From assembly GCF_003443895.1 (NCBI RefSeq), contig NZ_QQOA01000010.1, positions 1 through 64,000 on the forward strand: a stretch of DNA of 64,000 bases, read 5' to 3'. This DNA is from Paraburkholderia phosphatilytica. GTDB taxonomy: Bacteria; Pseudomonadota; Gammaproteobacteria; Burkholderiales; Burkholderiaceae. How positions within the stretch are numbered: position 1 is the stretch's first letter; each line of letters opens with the position of its first letter. A program made the position numbers and the translations under genes. A model generated the notes under the pieces. That model was given only the letters and a program-made list of their open reading frames with translations, was not told the DNA's origin and ran no database searches. Positions 1 to 8,312 of the stretch are shown here, piece after piece.

Positions 1-1348
1 GGCCGCGGCTGCCTCGGCGCCCGCTGCCGACGCCTCGGCGGCACCGGCGGCCAGCGCCCCGGCGGACGCCTCGGCCGCGGCTGCCGCGGCGCCTGCCGCA
101 CCGACCGCGCCGTTCTCGGTCGATTCGTCGAAGATCAATTCGGGCGACACCGCCTGGATGCTGACCTCCACCGCGCTCGTGCTGTTCATGACGATTCCGG
201 GCCTCGCGCTGTTCTACGCGGGTATGGTGCGCAAGAAGAACGTGCTCGCAACGGTGATGCAGAGCTTCGCGATCACCTGCGTCGTGACGGCGATCTGGAC
301 GATCATCGGCTACAGCCTGGCGTTCACGCCGGGCGGCGCGTTCCTCGGCGGCTTCTCGCGCGTGTTCCTTGCCGGGATGAACTACATCCACGGCGACAAG
401 GCGACGACGCTGACCGTCAGCCACCTTGCGCCGACGATCCCGGAAACGGTCTACTTCGTGTATCAGATGACCTTCGCGATCATCACGCCGGCGCTGATCA
501 CGGGCGCGTTCGCGGATCGCATGAAGTTCTCGGCGATGCTGATCTTCATGTCGCTGTGGTCGATCATCGTGTATTCACCGATCGCGCACATGGTCTGGGA
601 ACCGACCGGCTGGCTCGCTGCCGCTGGCATCCTCGACTTCGCGGGCGGCACGGTGGTGCACATCAACGCCGGTATCGCGGGTCTCGTCTGCTGTCTGGTG
701 CTCGGCAAGCGCGTCGGCTACGGCAAGGACGTGATGGCGCCGCACAACCTCGTGCTGACGATGATCGGCGGCTCGATGCTGTGGGTGGGCTGGTTCGGCT
801 TCAACGCGGGTTCGGCGGTTGCGGCTGACGGCCGTGCCGGTTTCGCGATGCTGACGACGCAGGTTGCAACGGCCTTCGCCGCGCTCGCATGGATGTTCGC
901 CGAGTGGATCGCGAAAGGTAAGCCGTCGGTGCTCGGCATCGTCTCGGGCGCAGTGGCAGGTCTCGTGGCGATCACGCCCGCATCGGGCTTCGTCGGCGTG
1001 ACGGGCGCGATCGTGATCGGTATCGCGGCGGGCGTGATCTGCTTCTGGTCGGCCACGTGGCTCAAGGGCAAGATGGGCTACGACGATTCGCTCGACGCGT
1101 TCGGCGTGCACTGCGTCGGCGGTATCGTCGGTGCGTTGCTGACGGGCGTGTTCGCGGTCAAGGACATCGGCGGCGCCGATGGCAGCGTGATCCTGCAGGC
1201 AAAGGGCGTGCTGACGACGCTGATCTACAGCGGCGTGGTGAGCTTCATCCTGCTGAAGATCATCGACATGACGATCGGTCTGCGCGTGACGGAAGAGGAA
1301 GAGCGCGAAGGTCTCGACGTGATCCTGCACGGCGAGCACGTCGAATAA
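1..1348 (+). CDS. amtB: Ammonium transporter AmtB, 5' end outside window
   Basis: Inner-membrane ammonium channel that supplies nitrogen, normally gated by a PII protein encoded just upstream (glnK, outside this window). The reading frame is open from base 2, so the N-terminus is missing. The first 35 or so visible residues are almost pure Ala/Pro/Ser/Asp, followed by the Amt core beginning near base 150 with a Trp-Met-Leu segment. The twin pore histidines are visible in FAGGTVVHINAG and FGVHCVGGIVGA. The C-terminal tail (EEEEREGLDVILHGEHVE) matches the cytoplasmic PII-interacting tail of the family. An Ala/Pro-rich periplasmic extension before the core is seen in some beta-proteobacterial AmtB proteins. 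A Rho-independent terminator follows. Confidence 0.96.
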   Translation, partial: AAAASAPAADASAAPAASAPADASAAAAAAPAAPTAPFSVDSSKINSGDTAWMLTSTALVLFMTIPGLALFYAGMVRKKNVLATVMQSFAITCVVTAIWTIIGYSLAFTPGGAFLGGFSRVFLAGMNYIHGDKATTLTVSHLAPTIPETVYFVYQMTFAIITPALITGAFADRMKFSAMLIFMSLWSIIVYSPIAHMVWEPTGWLAAAGILDFAGGTVVHINAGIAGLVCCLVLGKRVGYGKDVMAPHNLVLTMIGGSMLWVGWFGFNAGSAVAADGRAGFAMLTTQVATAFAALAWMFAEWIAKGKPSVLGIVSGAVAGLVAITPASGFVGVTGAIVIGIAAGVICFWSATWLKGKMGYDDSLDAFGVHCVGGIVGALLTGVFAVKDIGGADGSVILQAKGVLTTLIYSGVVSFILLKIIDMTIGLRVTEEEEREGLDVILHGEHVE

Positions 1349-1428
1349 TCGAGCGGCAAAGAACTGACGGCGCGCCGCCTGCGCGGCTGGCGCGCCGCGA
1401 CAATCAAGGTAGCAGCACAGCGAGTTTG

Positions 1429-1453
1429 GCCCGCCTTTCCGGCGGGCTTTTTT
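1429..1453 (+). terminator. Rho-independent terminator after amtB
   Basis: A seven-base GC stem (GCCCGCC/GGCGGGC) with a five-base loop, followed by six T residues, lies 80 bases after the amtB stop codon. Confidence 0.9.
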
Positions 1454-1700
1454 CTTGCCGGTCCGCCTCCATCTACACGGCATGGAGCCCGGTTCCCGCT
1501 GCCGCACTTCCTATAATCGAAAGGCCGGACCGCCGCTCGAAGGCGCTCTGGCAGCGCCGCTCCGGCGATACGCAGCGACTATCGGCCCGATAGGAATGCT
1601 TGTCGGGGAGGGGCTGGAATCCGCCTTGCGCTTTCCAGGGTTGTCCCCAAATTCAGAGGTCAGTTCCTCTACAATCGCTGCTTTAGTCCGTGAGTGCTCA
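1454..1700 (+). other. Intergenic region upstream of gshA
   Basis: No convincing gene. The frame of gshA is open through this stretch but the predicted peptide there has no family match, and the usual family start is at 1701. A TACAAT hexamer at 1670-1675 could be a -10 element for gshA; I see no well-spaced -35 box. Confidence 0.5.
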
Positions 1701-2990
1701 ATGGTTCCGCACCTCGTCACCGCGCTGAATGGTCCGCTGCTCGATCTCGAGCGCCGGATCCTGGACGCCACCCCGTCGATCGAACGCTGGTTCCGCCTCG
1801 AATGGCAGGAGCACACGCCGCCGTTCTATTGCTCGGTGGACCTGCGCAACGCGGGCTTCAAGCTCGCGCCGGTCGACACGAACCTGTTCCCGGGCGCCTT
1901 CAACAATCTGCCGCAGGAAGTGCTGCCGCTCGCGGTGCAGGCGGCGATGGCGTCGATCGAGAAAATCTGCCCGGACGCGAAGAATCTGCTGGTGATTCCG
2001 GAGCGTCACACGCGCAACGCGTTTTATCTGGAGAATGTCGCGCGGCTGGCCACGATCATGCGTCAGGCGGGCCTGCACGTGCGTTTCGGTACGCTCGACG
2101 AGGACATACACGGGCCCACCACGATCGCCCTTTCGGACGGCCAGAAGATCGTGCTCGAGCCGCTCGAACGCTCGGCGCGCCGGCTCGGGCTGAAGAATTT
2201 CGATCCGTGTTCGATCCTGCTGAACAACGATCTGTCGGGCGGCATTCCACCGGTGCTCGAGAATCTGCACGAGCAGTACGTGCTGCCGCCGCTGCATGCC
2301 GGTTGGGCCGTGCGCCGCAAGTCGACTCACTTCTCGTGCTACGACGACGTCGCGAAGAAATTCGCGAAGCTGGTCGACATCGATCCGTGGATGGTGAATC
2401 CGTACTTCGCGCATGTGGAGGGTGTGGACTTCCAGGCGCGCACCGGCGAAGAGAAGCTCGCGGAAGCGATCGACGGCGTGCTGAAGAAGATCGCGAAGAA
2501 GTACCGCGAATACGGTATCTCCGAGCGGCCGTACGTCGTGATCAAGTCGGATGCGGGCACGTATGGGATGGGCGTGATGACGCTGCACGACGCGTCGGAA
2601 GTCGCGGCGCTCACCACGCGCGAGCGCGCGCGGATGGCCGCCACGAAAGACGGTCTCGAAGTGCATGACGTGATCGTGCAGGAAGGCGTGTACACGTTCG
2701 AACGGATTGGCGAGGAAGTGGCGGAACCGGTCGTCTACATGATCGACCGCTACGTGGTGGGCGGCTTCTATCGCGTGCACGGCAGCCGCGAGCGCGACCA
2801 GAACCTGAACGCGCCGGGCATGCATTTCGTGCCGCTCGGCTTCGAACACACGGCGTTGCCGGACGCGCACGCGAAGCCGGGGGCGGCGCCGCCGAACCGC
2901 TTCTACATGTATGGAGTGGTTGCGCGGCTCGGGCTGCTGGCGGCATCGGTGGAACTGGAAAAGACTGATCCGGAAGCGATCCAGGTTTAG
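1701..2990 (+). CDS. gshA: Glutamate-cysteine ligase (proteobacterial ATP-grasp-like type)
   Basis: Joins glutamate and cysteine using ATP, the first step of glutathione synthesis, in the cytoplasm. It is the roughly 430-residue type found in beta-proteobacteria, not the enteric GshA fold. The start at 1701 gives 429 aa beginning MVPHLVTALNGPL, the usual beginning of this family; the frame is open 246 bases further upstream without a family match. Conserved stretches include HTPPFYCSVDLRNAGFKLAP near the N-terminus and VIKSDAGTYGMGVM in the nucleotide-binding half. gshB follows on the same strand 116 bases downstream, so the two steps of glutathione synthesis are adjacent. The ribosome binding site is weak. 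Confidence 0.95.
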   Translation: MVPHLVTALNGPLLDLERRILDATPSIERWFRLEWQEHTPPFYCSVDLRNAGFKLAPVDTNLFPGAFNNLPQEVLPLAVQAAMASIEKICPDAKNLLVIPERHTRNAFYLENVARLATIMRQAGLHVRFGTLDEDIHGPTTIALSDGQKIVLEPLERSARRLGLKNFDPCSILLNNDLSGGIPPVLENLHEQYVLPPLHAGWAVRRKSTHFSCYDDVAKKFAKLVDIDPWMVNPYFAHVEGVDFQARTGEEKLAEAIDGVLKKIAKKYREYGISERPYVVIKSDAGTYGMGVMTLHDASEVAALTTRERARMAATKDGLEVHDVIVQEGVYTFERIGEEVAEPVVYMIDRYVVGGFYRVHGSRERDQNLNAPGMHFVPLGFEHTALPDAHAKPGAAPPNRFYMYGVVARLGLLAASVELEKTDPEAIQV

Positions 2991-3106
2991 GCCCGGGCTC
3001 GCGCCGATGCATCCACACACGCAGGCGGAATAGCCAGCGAACGGACAGCGGCCGGCATTCCGGCCGAGGACAGGAACAGCGCCCGCGAGGACGCTTCGGG
3101 AGTTTC

Positions 3107-4063
3107 ATGGACATTCTCTTTATCGCCGATCCGCTCGACCAGTTCCGGATCTACAAGGACACGACCTACGCGATGATGGCGGAGGCCGCGCGCCGCGGGC
3201 ACACGCTTTACGCGTGCGAGCCGCACCACCTCGCGTGGACGGGCGGCGCGGTCGAAGCGCATGCGCGGCGCTTCCAGATCGTCGGCGACCAGCAGGACGG
3301 GCACCGCGACGTCTGGTACGCGGCCGAAGCCGCGAGCACGCGATCGCTCGCGAGCTTCGGCGCGGTGCTGATGCGCAAGGACCCGCCGTTCGATATGGAG
3401 TACGTGACGTCCACGTGGCTGCTCGAGATCGCCGAACGCGGCGGCGCGCGCATCTTCAACAAGCCGCAGGCGATTCGCGATCACTCGGAGAAGCTCGCGA
3501 TCGGCGAGTTTCCGCAGTTCGTGTCGCCAACACTTGTTACGCGCGATCCGGCGCGGCTGCGCGCGTTCCAGGCCGAGCACGGCGACGTGATCCTGAAGCC
3601 GCTCGACGGGATGGGCGGCATGGGCGTGTTCCGCGTGAAGGCCGATGGCATGAACCTCGGCTCGATCGTCGAGATGCTGAGCCACAACGGCGCGCGCACG
3701 GTGATGGCGCAGAAGTTCATCCCCGAGATCAAGGATGGCGACAAGCGCATTCTGCTGATCGGCGGCGAGCCGGTGCCGTATTCGCTCGCACGCATTCCGC
3801 AGGGCAACGAGGTGCGCGGCAATCTGGCGGCGGGCGGCCTTGGCCGTGCGCAGCCGCTCACGCTGCGCGATCGCGAGATCGCGGAAACGCTCGCGCCGGT
3901 GCTGGCCGCGCGCGGCCTGCTGCTGGTCGGGCTCGATGCAATCGGCGACTGGCTCACTGAAGTCAACGTCACGAGCCCTACGTGTTTCCGCGAGATCATG
4001 GATCAGACGGGCTTCGATGTCGCCGCGATGTTCGTCGACGCGCTGGAGCGCGCCGTCGGTTGA
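3107..4063 (+). CDS. gshB: Glutathione synthetase
   Basis: Adds glycine to gamma-glutamylcysteine with ATP hydrolysis to finish glutathione. At 318 aa it has the length of the bacterial homotetrameric enzyme. Visible family features are the start MDILFIADPLDQF, the substrate-contact stretch MRKDPPFDMEYV, the ATP-grasp glycine loop PLDGMGGMGVFRV and the C-terminal ITEVN-like metal site (LTEVNVTSPTCFREI). It follows gshA with a 116-base gap and is probably cotranscribed with it. No terminator is obvious downstream. Confidence 0.97.
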   Translation: MDILFIADPLDQFRIYKDTTYAMMAEAARRGHTLYACEPHHLAWTGGAVEAHARRFQIVGDQQDGHRDVWYAAEAASTRSLASFGAVLMRKDPPFDMEYVTSTWLLEIAERGGARIFNKPQAIRDHSEKLAIGEFPQFVSPTLVTRDPARLRAFQAEHGDVILKPLDGMGGMGVFRVKADGMNLGSIVEMLSHNGARTVMAQKFIPEIKDGDKRILLIGGEPVPYSLARIPQGNEVRGNLAAGGLGRAQPLTLRDREIAETLAPVLAARGLLLVGLDAIGDWLTEVNVTSPTCFREIMDQTGFDVAAMFVDALERAVG

Positions 4064-4383
4064 AATGCTCGAACGCGCGCTGCATATCGCAGTGCGCTGC
4101 CGCACACGACTGTTGCGGCGAGCCGGTGCGCGCGTGCGGACATCAGCACGCACGGTCGGGAAGCGCGAAAATGACCCTGATACAATGCCCGTTTTCCGGT
4201 ATCGACCGCGCTTCCGGCGCCGGCCGCATCCGGCGCGGACAGGGTTCCGGACGCACGCCGCTGGGCTCCACAGGCCGGGCAGGTCCATCAAACACGCGTG
4301 CGTTCCGGCCCTCGTGACTTCCGGCCAGACCTCATCCCGGCTGTTCGCCGCGCGCTGAGGCCGTTTTTCGCAGCAAGGCTGAC
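4064..4383 (+). other. Intergenic region between gshB and the PTS genes
   Basis: This stretch of 320 bases has no supported gene; the open frames are GC-rich and unlike any family I know. A GATACAAT sequence near 4178-4185 could serve as an extended -10 for the PTS genes, without a clear -35 partner. Confidence 0.4.
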
Positions 4384-4863
4384 ATGGCAGGCATTCTGAT
4401 CATCGCTCATACCCCGTTCGCTACCGCGCTACGGGATTGTCTCGCTCACATCTACGGCGGTTTGCCCGCGCGCATCGGTTGCATCGACGTGACGCCGAAC
4501 TGCGACCCCGTGCAGGTCGTGGCGCAGGCGCATGCCGAAATCGACCGGCTTCAGGAAGAGAACGGCGCGCTCGTGCTGACCGACATGTTCGGCGCGACGC
4601 CGGCCAACATCGCCGCGCGGCTCGCGTCGCCGCAGGTGCGCGTGCTGGCGGGCGTCAACCTGCCGATGCTGGTGCGCGCCGTCTGCTACCGCGCGACGCC
4701 GCTCGATACGCTCGTCGACAAGGCGCTCGCCGGCGCGACGAAGGGCATCCACGAGGTCGGCACCGCGGCCAATGCGTCGGAGTGCGCGACGCTCGGCAAC
4801 TGCGTGACGGCCATGCCGCCCGATAAATGTTTCGAAGAAAAAGCCAAACCCGTCGGTTCGTGA
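4384..4863 (+). CDS. PTS EIIA component, mannose/fructose (ManX-like) family
   Basis: Soluble phosphocarrier that accepts phosphate from HPr. The 159-residue protein is a stand-alone mannose-family EIIA domain: the active-site histidine sits in IIAHTP near residue 9, and LTDMFGATPANIA matches the conserved strand around the phosphorylation pocket. The last 25 residues are an extra tail with three cysteines. It lies 47 bases upstream of ptsH on the same strand. No cognate EIIB, EIIC or EIID is present nearby, so it is more likely regulatory than part of a sugar transporter; in related beta-proteobacteria such incomplete systems contain the same three genes. Confidence 0.93.
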   Translation: MAGILIIAHTPFATALRDCLAHIYGGLPARIGCIDVTPNCDPVQVVAQAHAEIDRLQEENGALVLTDMFGATPANIAARLASPQVRVLAGVNLPMLVRAVCYRATPLDTLVDKALAGATKGIHEVGTAANASECATLGNCVTAMPPDKCFEEKAKPVGS

Positions 4864-4910
4864 CGACCGGCATCCTCTGTTGACCTACCCATCCGCGCCT
4901 GGAAGACCTC

Positions 4911-5180
4911 ATGCTGCAACAGGAAACGACGATCGTGAACAAACTCGGCCTGCACGCACGTGCTTCGGCCAAACTGACGCAACTCGCGGGCAACTTTCAG
5001 TCCGAAATCTGGATGAGCCGCAATGGCCGGCGCATCAACGCGAAGAGCATCATGGGCGTGATGATGCTGGCGGCCGGCATCGGCAGCACGGTGGTGATCG
5101 AAACCGAAGGCAACGATGAGAAGGAAGCGATGGACGCGCTGCTCAAGCTGATCGCCGACAAGTTCGGCGAAGGTCAGTAA
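4911..5180 (+). CDS. ptsH: Phosphocarrier protein HPr
   Basis: Small cytoplasmic carrier that passes phosphate from EI to EIIA proteins. It has 89 residues, with the catalytic His15 in NKLGLHARASAKL and the regulatory serine at position 46 in NAKSIMGVMMLA. The serine context is that of HPr proteins that HprK can phosphorylate, and hprK is present at the right end of this window. A strong terminator follows directly, so ptsI is not simply the next gene of the same transcript. Confidence 0.97.
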   Translation: MLQQETTIVNKLGLHARASAKLTQLAGNFQSEIWMSRNGRRINAKSIMGVMMLAAGIGSTVVIETEGNDEKEAMDALLKLIADKFGEGQ

Positions 5181-5227
5181 GCGCTGCTTCAACGCTTCAG
5201 CGCTCCAGCGCTTCACGTTTGCGTCGA

Positions 5228-5255
5228 AAAGCCGCGGTTCGCCGCGGCTTTTTTT
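5228..5255 (+). terminator. Rho-independent terminator between ptsH and ptsI
   Basis: Ten-base stem AAAGCCGCGG/CCGCGGCTTT with a TTCG tetraloop, running into a T tract. It is one of the strongest terminators in the window and lies 47 bases after ptsH. Confidence 0.93.
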
Positions 5256-5563
5256 GTTCGTCGACAATTGGCACACGCGCGAAATAACGCAAACGCGCTG
5301 CGACGAACATGTGCGTGACGCATGACCGTGGCAAGCTTCGCGCGGGCGATGAAGCGCATGGCTGACAGATGCGCGGAATTTTCCAGCAAGTTGTCAGAAA
5401 CGTCGAAACACATCGAAAGCAACGGGTCGTTCCGCACGCGATGAGAGCGCGTGCGATGTTGCGGCGCACACGCCTCGCGGTGACGCGGAATTTATAATGG
5501 TCCGCGAGGTCTGAGAGCATTGCAGCGGTCTGCCGCGGCATCACACAACTAGAGGAGGTGCGC
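5256..5563 (+). promoter_or_regulatory. ptsI: Intergenic region with a probable ptsI promoter
   Basis: About 300 bases without a supported gene. A perfect TATAAT at 5493-5498 lies 66 bases ahead of the ptsI start and is the best promoter element here; the hexamer 17 bases further upstream is a poor -35. The ribosome binding site AGGAGG is at 5553-5558, five bases before the GTG at 5564. Confidence 0.6.
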
Positions 5564-7315
5564 GTGTCGTTCACGCTGCATGGAATTCCCGTATCACGCG
5601 GTATCGCCATCGGACGGGCTTATCTGATTGCCCCGGCTGCGCTCGACGTCGACCATTATCTGGTCGAACCCACGCAGATCGAATCCGAGGTCGAGCGTTT
5701 TCGTGTCGCGCAGGGCGTCGTTCATCAGGAGCTCGATACATTGCGCGCGGATCTCGCGGCGGATGCGCCGAGCGAGATGGGCGCGTTCATCAACGTCCAC
5801 ACGATGATCCTGAACGACCAGATGCTCGTGCAGGAAACCATCGATCTGATCCGCACTCGCCGCTATAACGTCGAGTGGGCGCTCACCGAGCAGCTCGAGC
5901 GGCTGTCGCGCCATTTCGACGACATCGAAGACGAATACCTGCGCGAGCGCAAGGCCGACATCCAGCAGGTGGTCGAGCGCGTGCTGAAGGCGCTCGCGGG
6001 CGCGAACGGCAGCGTGCTGCCCAATGGCCAGCACGGCTCGTGCAGCGAGATGATCGTCGTCGCGCACGACATCGCGCCGGCCGACATGATGCAGTTCAAG
6101 GGGCAGACGTTCCAGGGTTTCGTCACGGATCTGGGCGGCCGTACTTCGCATACCGCGATCGTCGCGCGCAGCCTCGGCATTCCGGCGGCGGTCGGCGTGC
6201 AGCAGGCTAGCGCGCTGATCCGCCAGGACGATCTGATCATCGTCGATGGCGACAGCGGCATCGTGATCGTCGATCCCGCGCCGATCGTGCTCGAAGAGTA
6301 CTCGTACCGGCAAAGCGAGAAGGCGCTCGAGCAGCGCAAGCTGCAGCGGCTCAAGTTCTCGCCGACGCAGACGCTCGACGGCACGCGCATCGAACTGTGC
6401 GCGAACATCGAACTGCCCGACGACGCGCAGCAGGCGCTCGAAGCGGGCGCAACGGGTATCGGGCTCTTCCGCACCGAGTTCCTGTTCATGAATCACAAGC
6501 ACCACCTGCCGGAAGAAGAGGAGCAGTTCGTCGCGTACAAGCGCGCCGTGGAGCTGATGAACGGCATGCCGGTGACGATCCGCACGATCGACGTCGGCGC
6601 GGACAAGCCGCTCGACGCGCTCTCGGGCGGCGACGGTTACGAGACGGCGCCGAACCCGGCGCTGGGGCTGCGCGCGATCCGCTGGAGCCTGTCCGAGCCG
6701 CAGATGTTCCTCACGCAGCTGCGCGCGATCCTGCGCGCGTCCGCGTTCGGCTCGCTCAAGATCCTGGTGCCGATGCTCGCGCATGCGCAGGAGATCGACC
6801 AGACGCTCGACCTGATCCGCGAAGCGAAGCGTCAGCTCGACGACGCGGGGCTCTCGTACGATCCGAACGTGCGCGTCGGCGCGATGATCGAGATTCCGGC
6901 CGCGGCGATCGCGTTGCCGTTGTTTCTCAAGCGGCTCGATTTTCTGTCGATCGGCACCAACGACCTGATCCAGTACACGCTCGCGATCGACCGCGCGGAC
7001 AACTCCGTCGCGCATCTGTACGACCCGCTGCATCCCGCGGTGCTGCATCTGATCGCGTTCACGCTGCGTGAAGCGAAGCGCGCGAACGTGCCGGTGTCGG
7101 TCTGCGGCGAGATGGCGGGCGACCCGGCGTTGACGCGCCTGCTGCTCGGCATGGGGCTCACCGAGTTCTCGATGCATCCGAGCCAGTTGCTGGTGGTGAA
7201 GCAGGAGATCCTGCGCTCGAATCTGAAGACACTCGAAAAGCCCACCGCCGAGGTGCTGGCGGCGTGCGAGCCGGACGAGATTCAGGCTGCGCTCAAGCGC
7301 GTGACTGGGGTGTGA
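5564..7315 (+). CDS. ptsI: PTS enzyme I (phosphoenolpyruvate-protein phosphotransferase)
   Basis: Takes phosphate from phosphoenolpyruvate and gives it to HPr. The GTG at 5564 is preferred over the GTG at 5558 because AGGAGG ends at 5558, leaving normal spacing; this gives 583 aa starting MSFTLHGIPVSRGIAIG, normal for EI. The phosphohistidine is in GGRTSHTAIVARSLGIPA. The PEP-binding barrel shows GIGLFRTEFLFMN, TIRTIDVGADKPL, FLSIGTNDLIQYTLAIDR and the active-site cysteine in VSVCGEMAGDP. A second EI is present in this window, fused in NagF, so this copy probably serves the regulatory EIIA/HPr genes upstream. Confidence 0.97.
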   Translation: MSFTLHGIPVSRGIAIGRAYLIAPAALDVDHYLVEPTQIESEVERFRVAQGVVHQELDTLRADLAADAPSEMGAFINVHTMILNDQMLVQETIDLIRTRRYNVEWALTEQLERLSRHFDDIEDEYLRERKADIQQVVERVLKALAGANGSVLPNGQHGSCSEMIVVAHDIAPADMMQFKGQTFQGFVTDLGGRTSHTAIVARSLGIPAAVGVQQASALIRQDDLIIVDGDSGIVIVDPAPIVLEEYSYRQSEKALEQRKLQRLKFSPTQTLDGTRIELCANIELPDDAQQALEAGATGIGLFRTEFLFMNHKHHLPEEEEQFVAYKRAVELMNGMPVTIRTIDVGADKPLDALSGGDGYETAPNPALGLRAIRWSLSEPQMFLTQLRAILRASAFGSLKILVPMLAHAQEIDQTLDLIREAKRQLDDAGLSYDPNVRVGAMIEIPAAAIALPLFLKRLDFLSIGTNDLIQYTLAIDRADNSVAHLYDPLHPAVLHLIAFTLREAKRANVPVSVCGEMAGDPALTRLLLGMGLTEFSMHPSQLLVVKQEILRSNLKTLEKPTAEVLAACEPDEIQAALKRVTGV

Positions 7316-7408
7316 GGTCGCGCGGCATCACGGCGAATTAAAACACCGCGTTAAAAGCACCGCACGGAAGGCACGCGCGTCGCTGGGTTGGCGACGCGCG
7401 TTGCCGCT

Positions 7409-8164
7409 TCAGCGATGCGTGCCGCCGCACACGGCGCAATCGGCCTGGCGGCCGATGCGCATCGTCGTCCATTCCATCCTCAGCGAGTCGAGCATCATCA
7501 GCCGGCCGACGAGCGTGTCGCCGATGCCGCCGATCACGCGCAACGCTTCCGCCGCCTGCATCGCGCCGATGATGCCCACCGTCGGCGCGAACACGCCCAT
7601 CGTCGAACACGCCACTTCTTCGAACGGCTGATCTTCCGGGAACACGCACGCATAGCACGGCGATGCTTCGTCGCGGAAATCGAAGGTGCTGATCTGGCCG
7701 TCGAAGCGCAGTGCCGCGCCGGACACGAGCGGCACGCCGTGCTTCACGCACGCACGATTGATCGCGTGGCGCGTCGCGAAGTTGTCCGTACAGTCGAGCA
7801 CGACCGTTGCGCGCGGAACGTGCCCGTCGAGCCATGCGTCGTCCGCGCGCGCGCTCACCGTGTTCACGCGCACGTCCGGATTCAGCTGGGCGATCGCATC
7901 GCGTCCCGACTCCACCTTCGCGCGGCCAACCGAAGCTGTGACATGCAGGATCTGCCGCTGCAGGTTCGTGAGATCGACGTTGTCCGCATCGACGAGCGTG
8001 AGCTGCCCGACGCCCGCGGCCGCGAGATACATCGCCGCCGGCGAACCGAGTCCGCCTGCGCCGATGACGATTGCATGCGCGTCGAGAAAGCGTTGCTGCG
8101 CCTCGATGCCGATCTCGTCGACGAGGATATGGCGGGAATAGCGGAGGAGCTGGTCGTCGTTCAT
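7409..8164 (-). CDS. moeB: HesA/MoeB/ThiF-family adenylyltransferase
   Basis: E1-like enzyme that adenylates the C-terminus of a small sulfur-carrier protein such as MoaD or ThiS. The start at 8164 gives 251 aa beginning MNDDQLLRYSRHI, the usual family start; a longer TTG form to 8215 has no ribosome binding site. The nucleotide fold GAGGLGSPAAMYLAAAGVG, an active-site region CSTMGVFAP and two zinc CxxC pairs (PCYACVF and a C-terminal CAVCG) are visible. No molybdopterin or thiamine genes lie beside it, so whether it serves MoaD or ThiS is not shown by context. It lies downstream of ctpA on the same strand. Confidence 0.93.
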   Translation of the reverse strand: MNDDQLLRYSRHILVDEIGIEAQQRFLDAHAIVIGAGGLGSPAAMYLAAAGVGQLTLVDADNVDLTNLQRQILHVTASVGRAKVESGRDAIAQLNPDVRVNTVSARADDAWLDGHVPRATVVLDCTDNFATRHAINRACVKHGVPLVSGAALRFDGQISTFDFRDEASPCYACVFPEDQPFEEVACSTMGVFAPTVGIIGAMQAAEALRVIGGIGDTLVGRLMMLDSLRMEWTTMRIGRQADCAVCGGTHR

Positions 8165-8312
8165 GGCTTGCGCGGGTGTGAGAGCCTGGGGTCGCGCAAC
8201 GGGCTGGGTGGCCAAGGAAGTGCGCAGTGTCGTGATTATTCTAATCGCGCGGGAGGGAAGACATCGCGGCCCGGCGTGGCGCCGGACCGCGATGGATGCT
8301 GCGAGCGTGCTG

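Noticed and set aside
575-1507. Long minus-strand open frame opposite amtB
   Set aside because: It is His/Arg-rich with no family resemblance, typical of frames opposite GC-rich genes; the same holds for long frames opposite coxB, ptsI, nagF, the TPR gene and ftsY.
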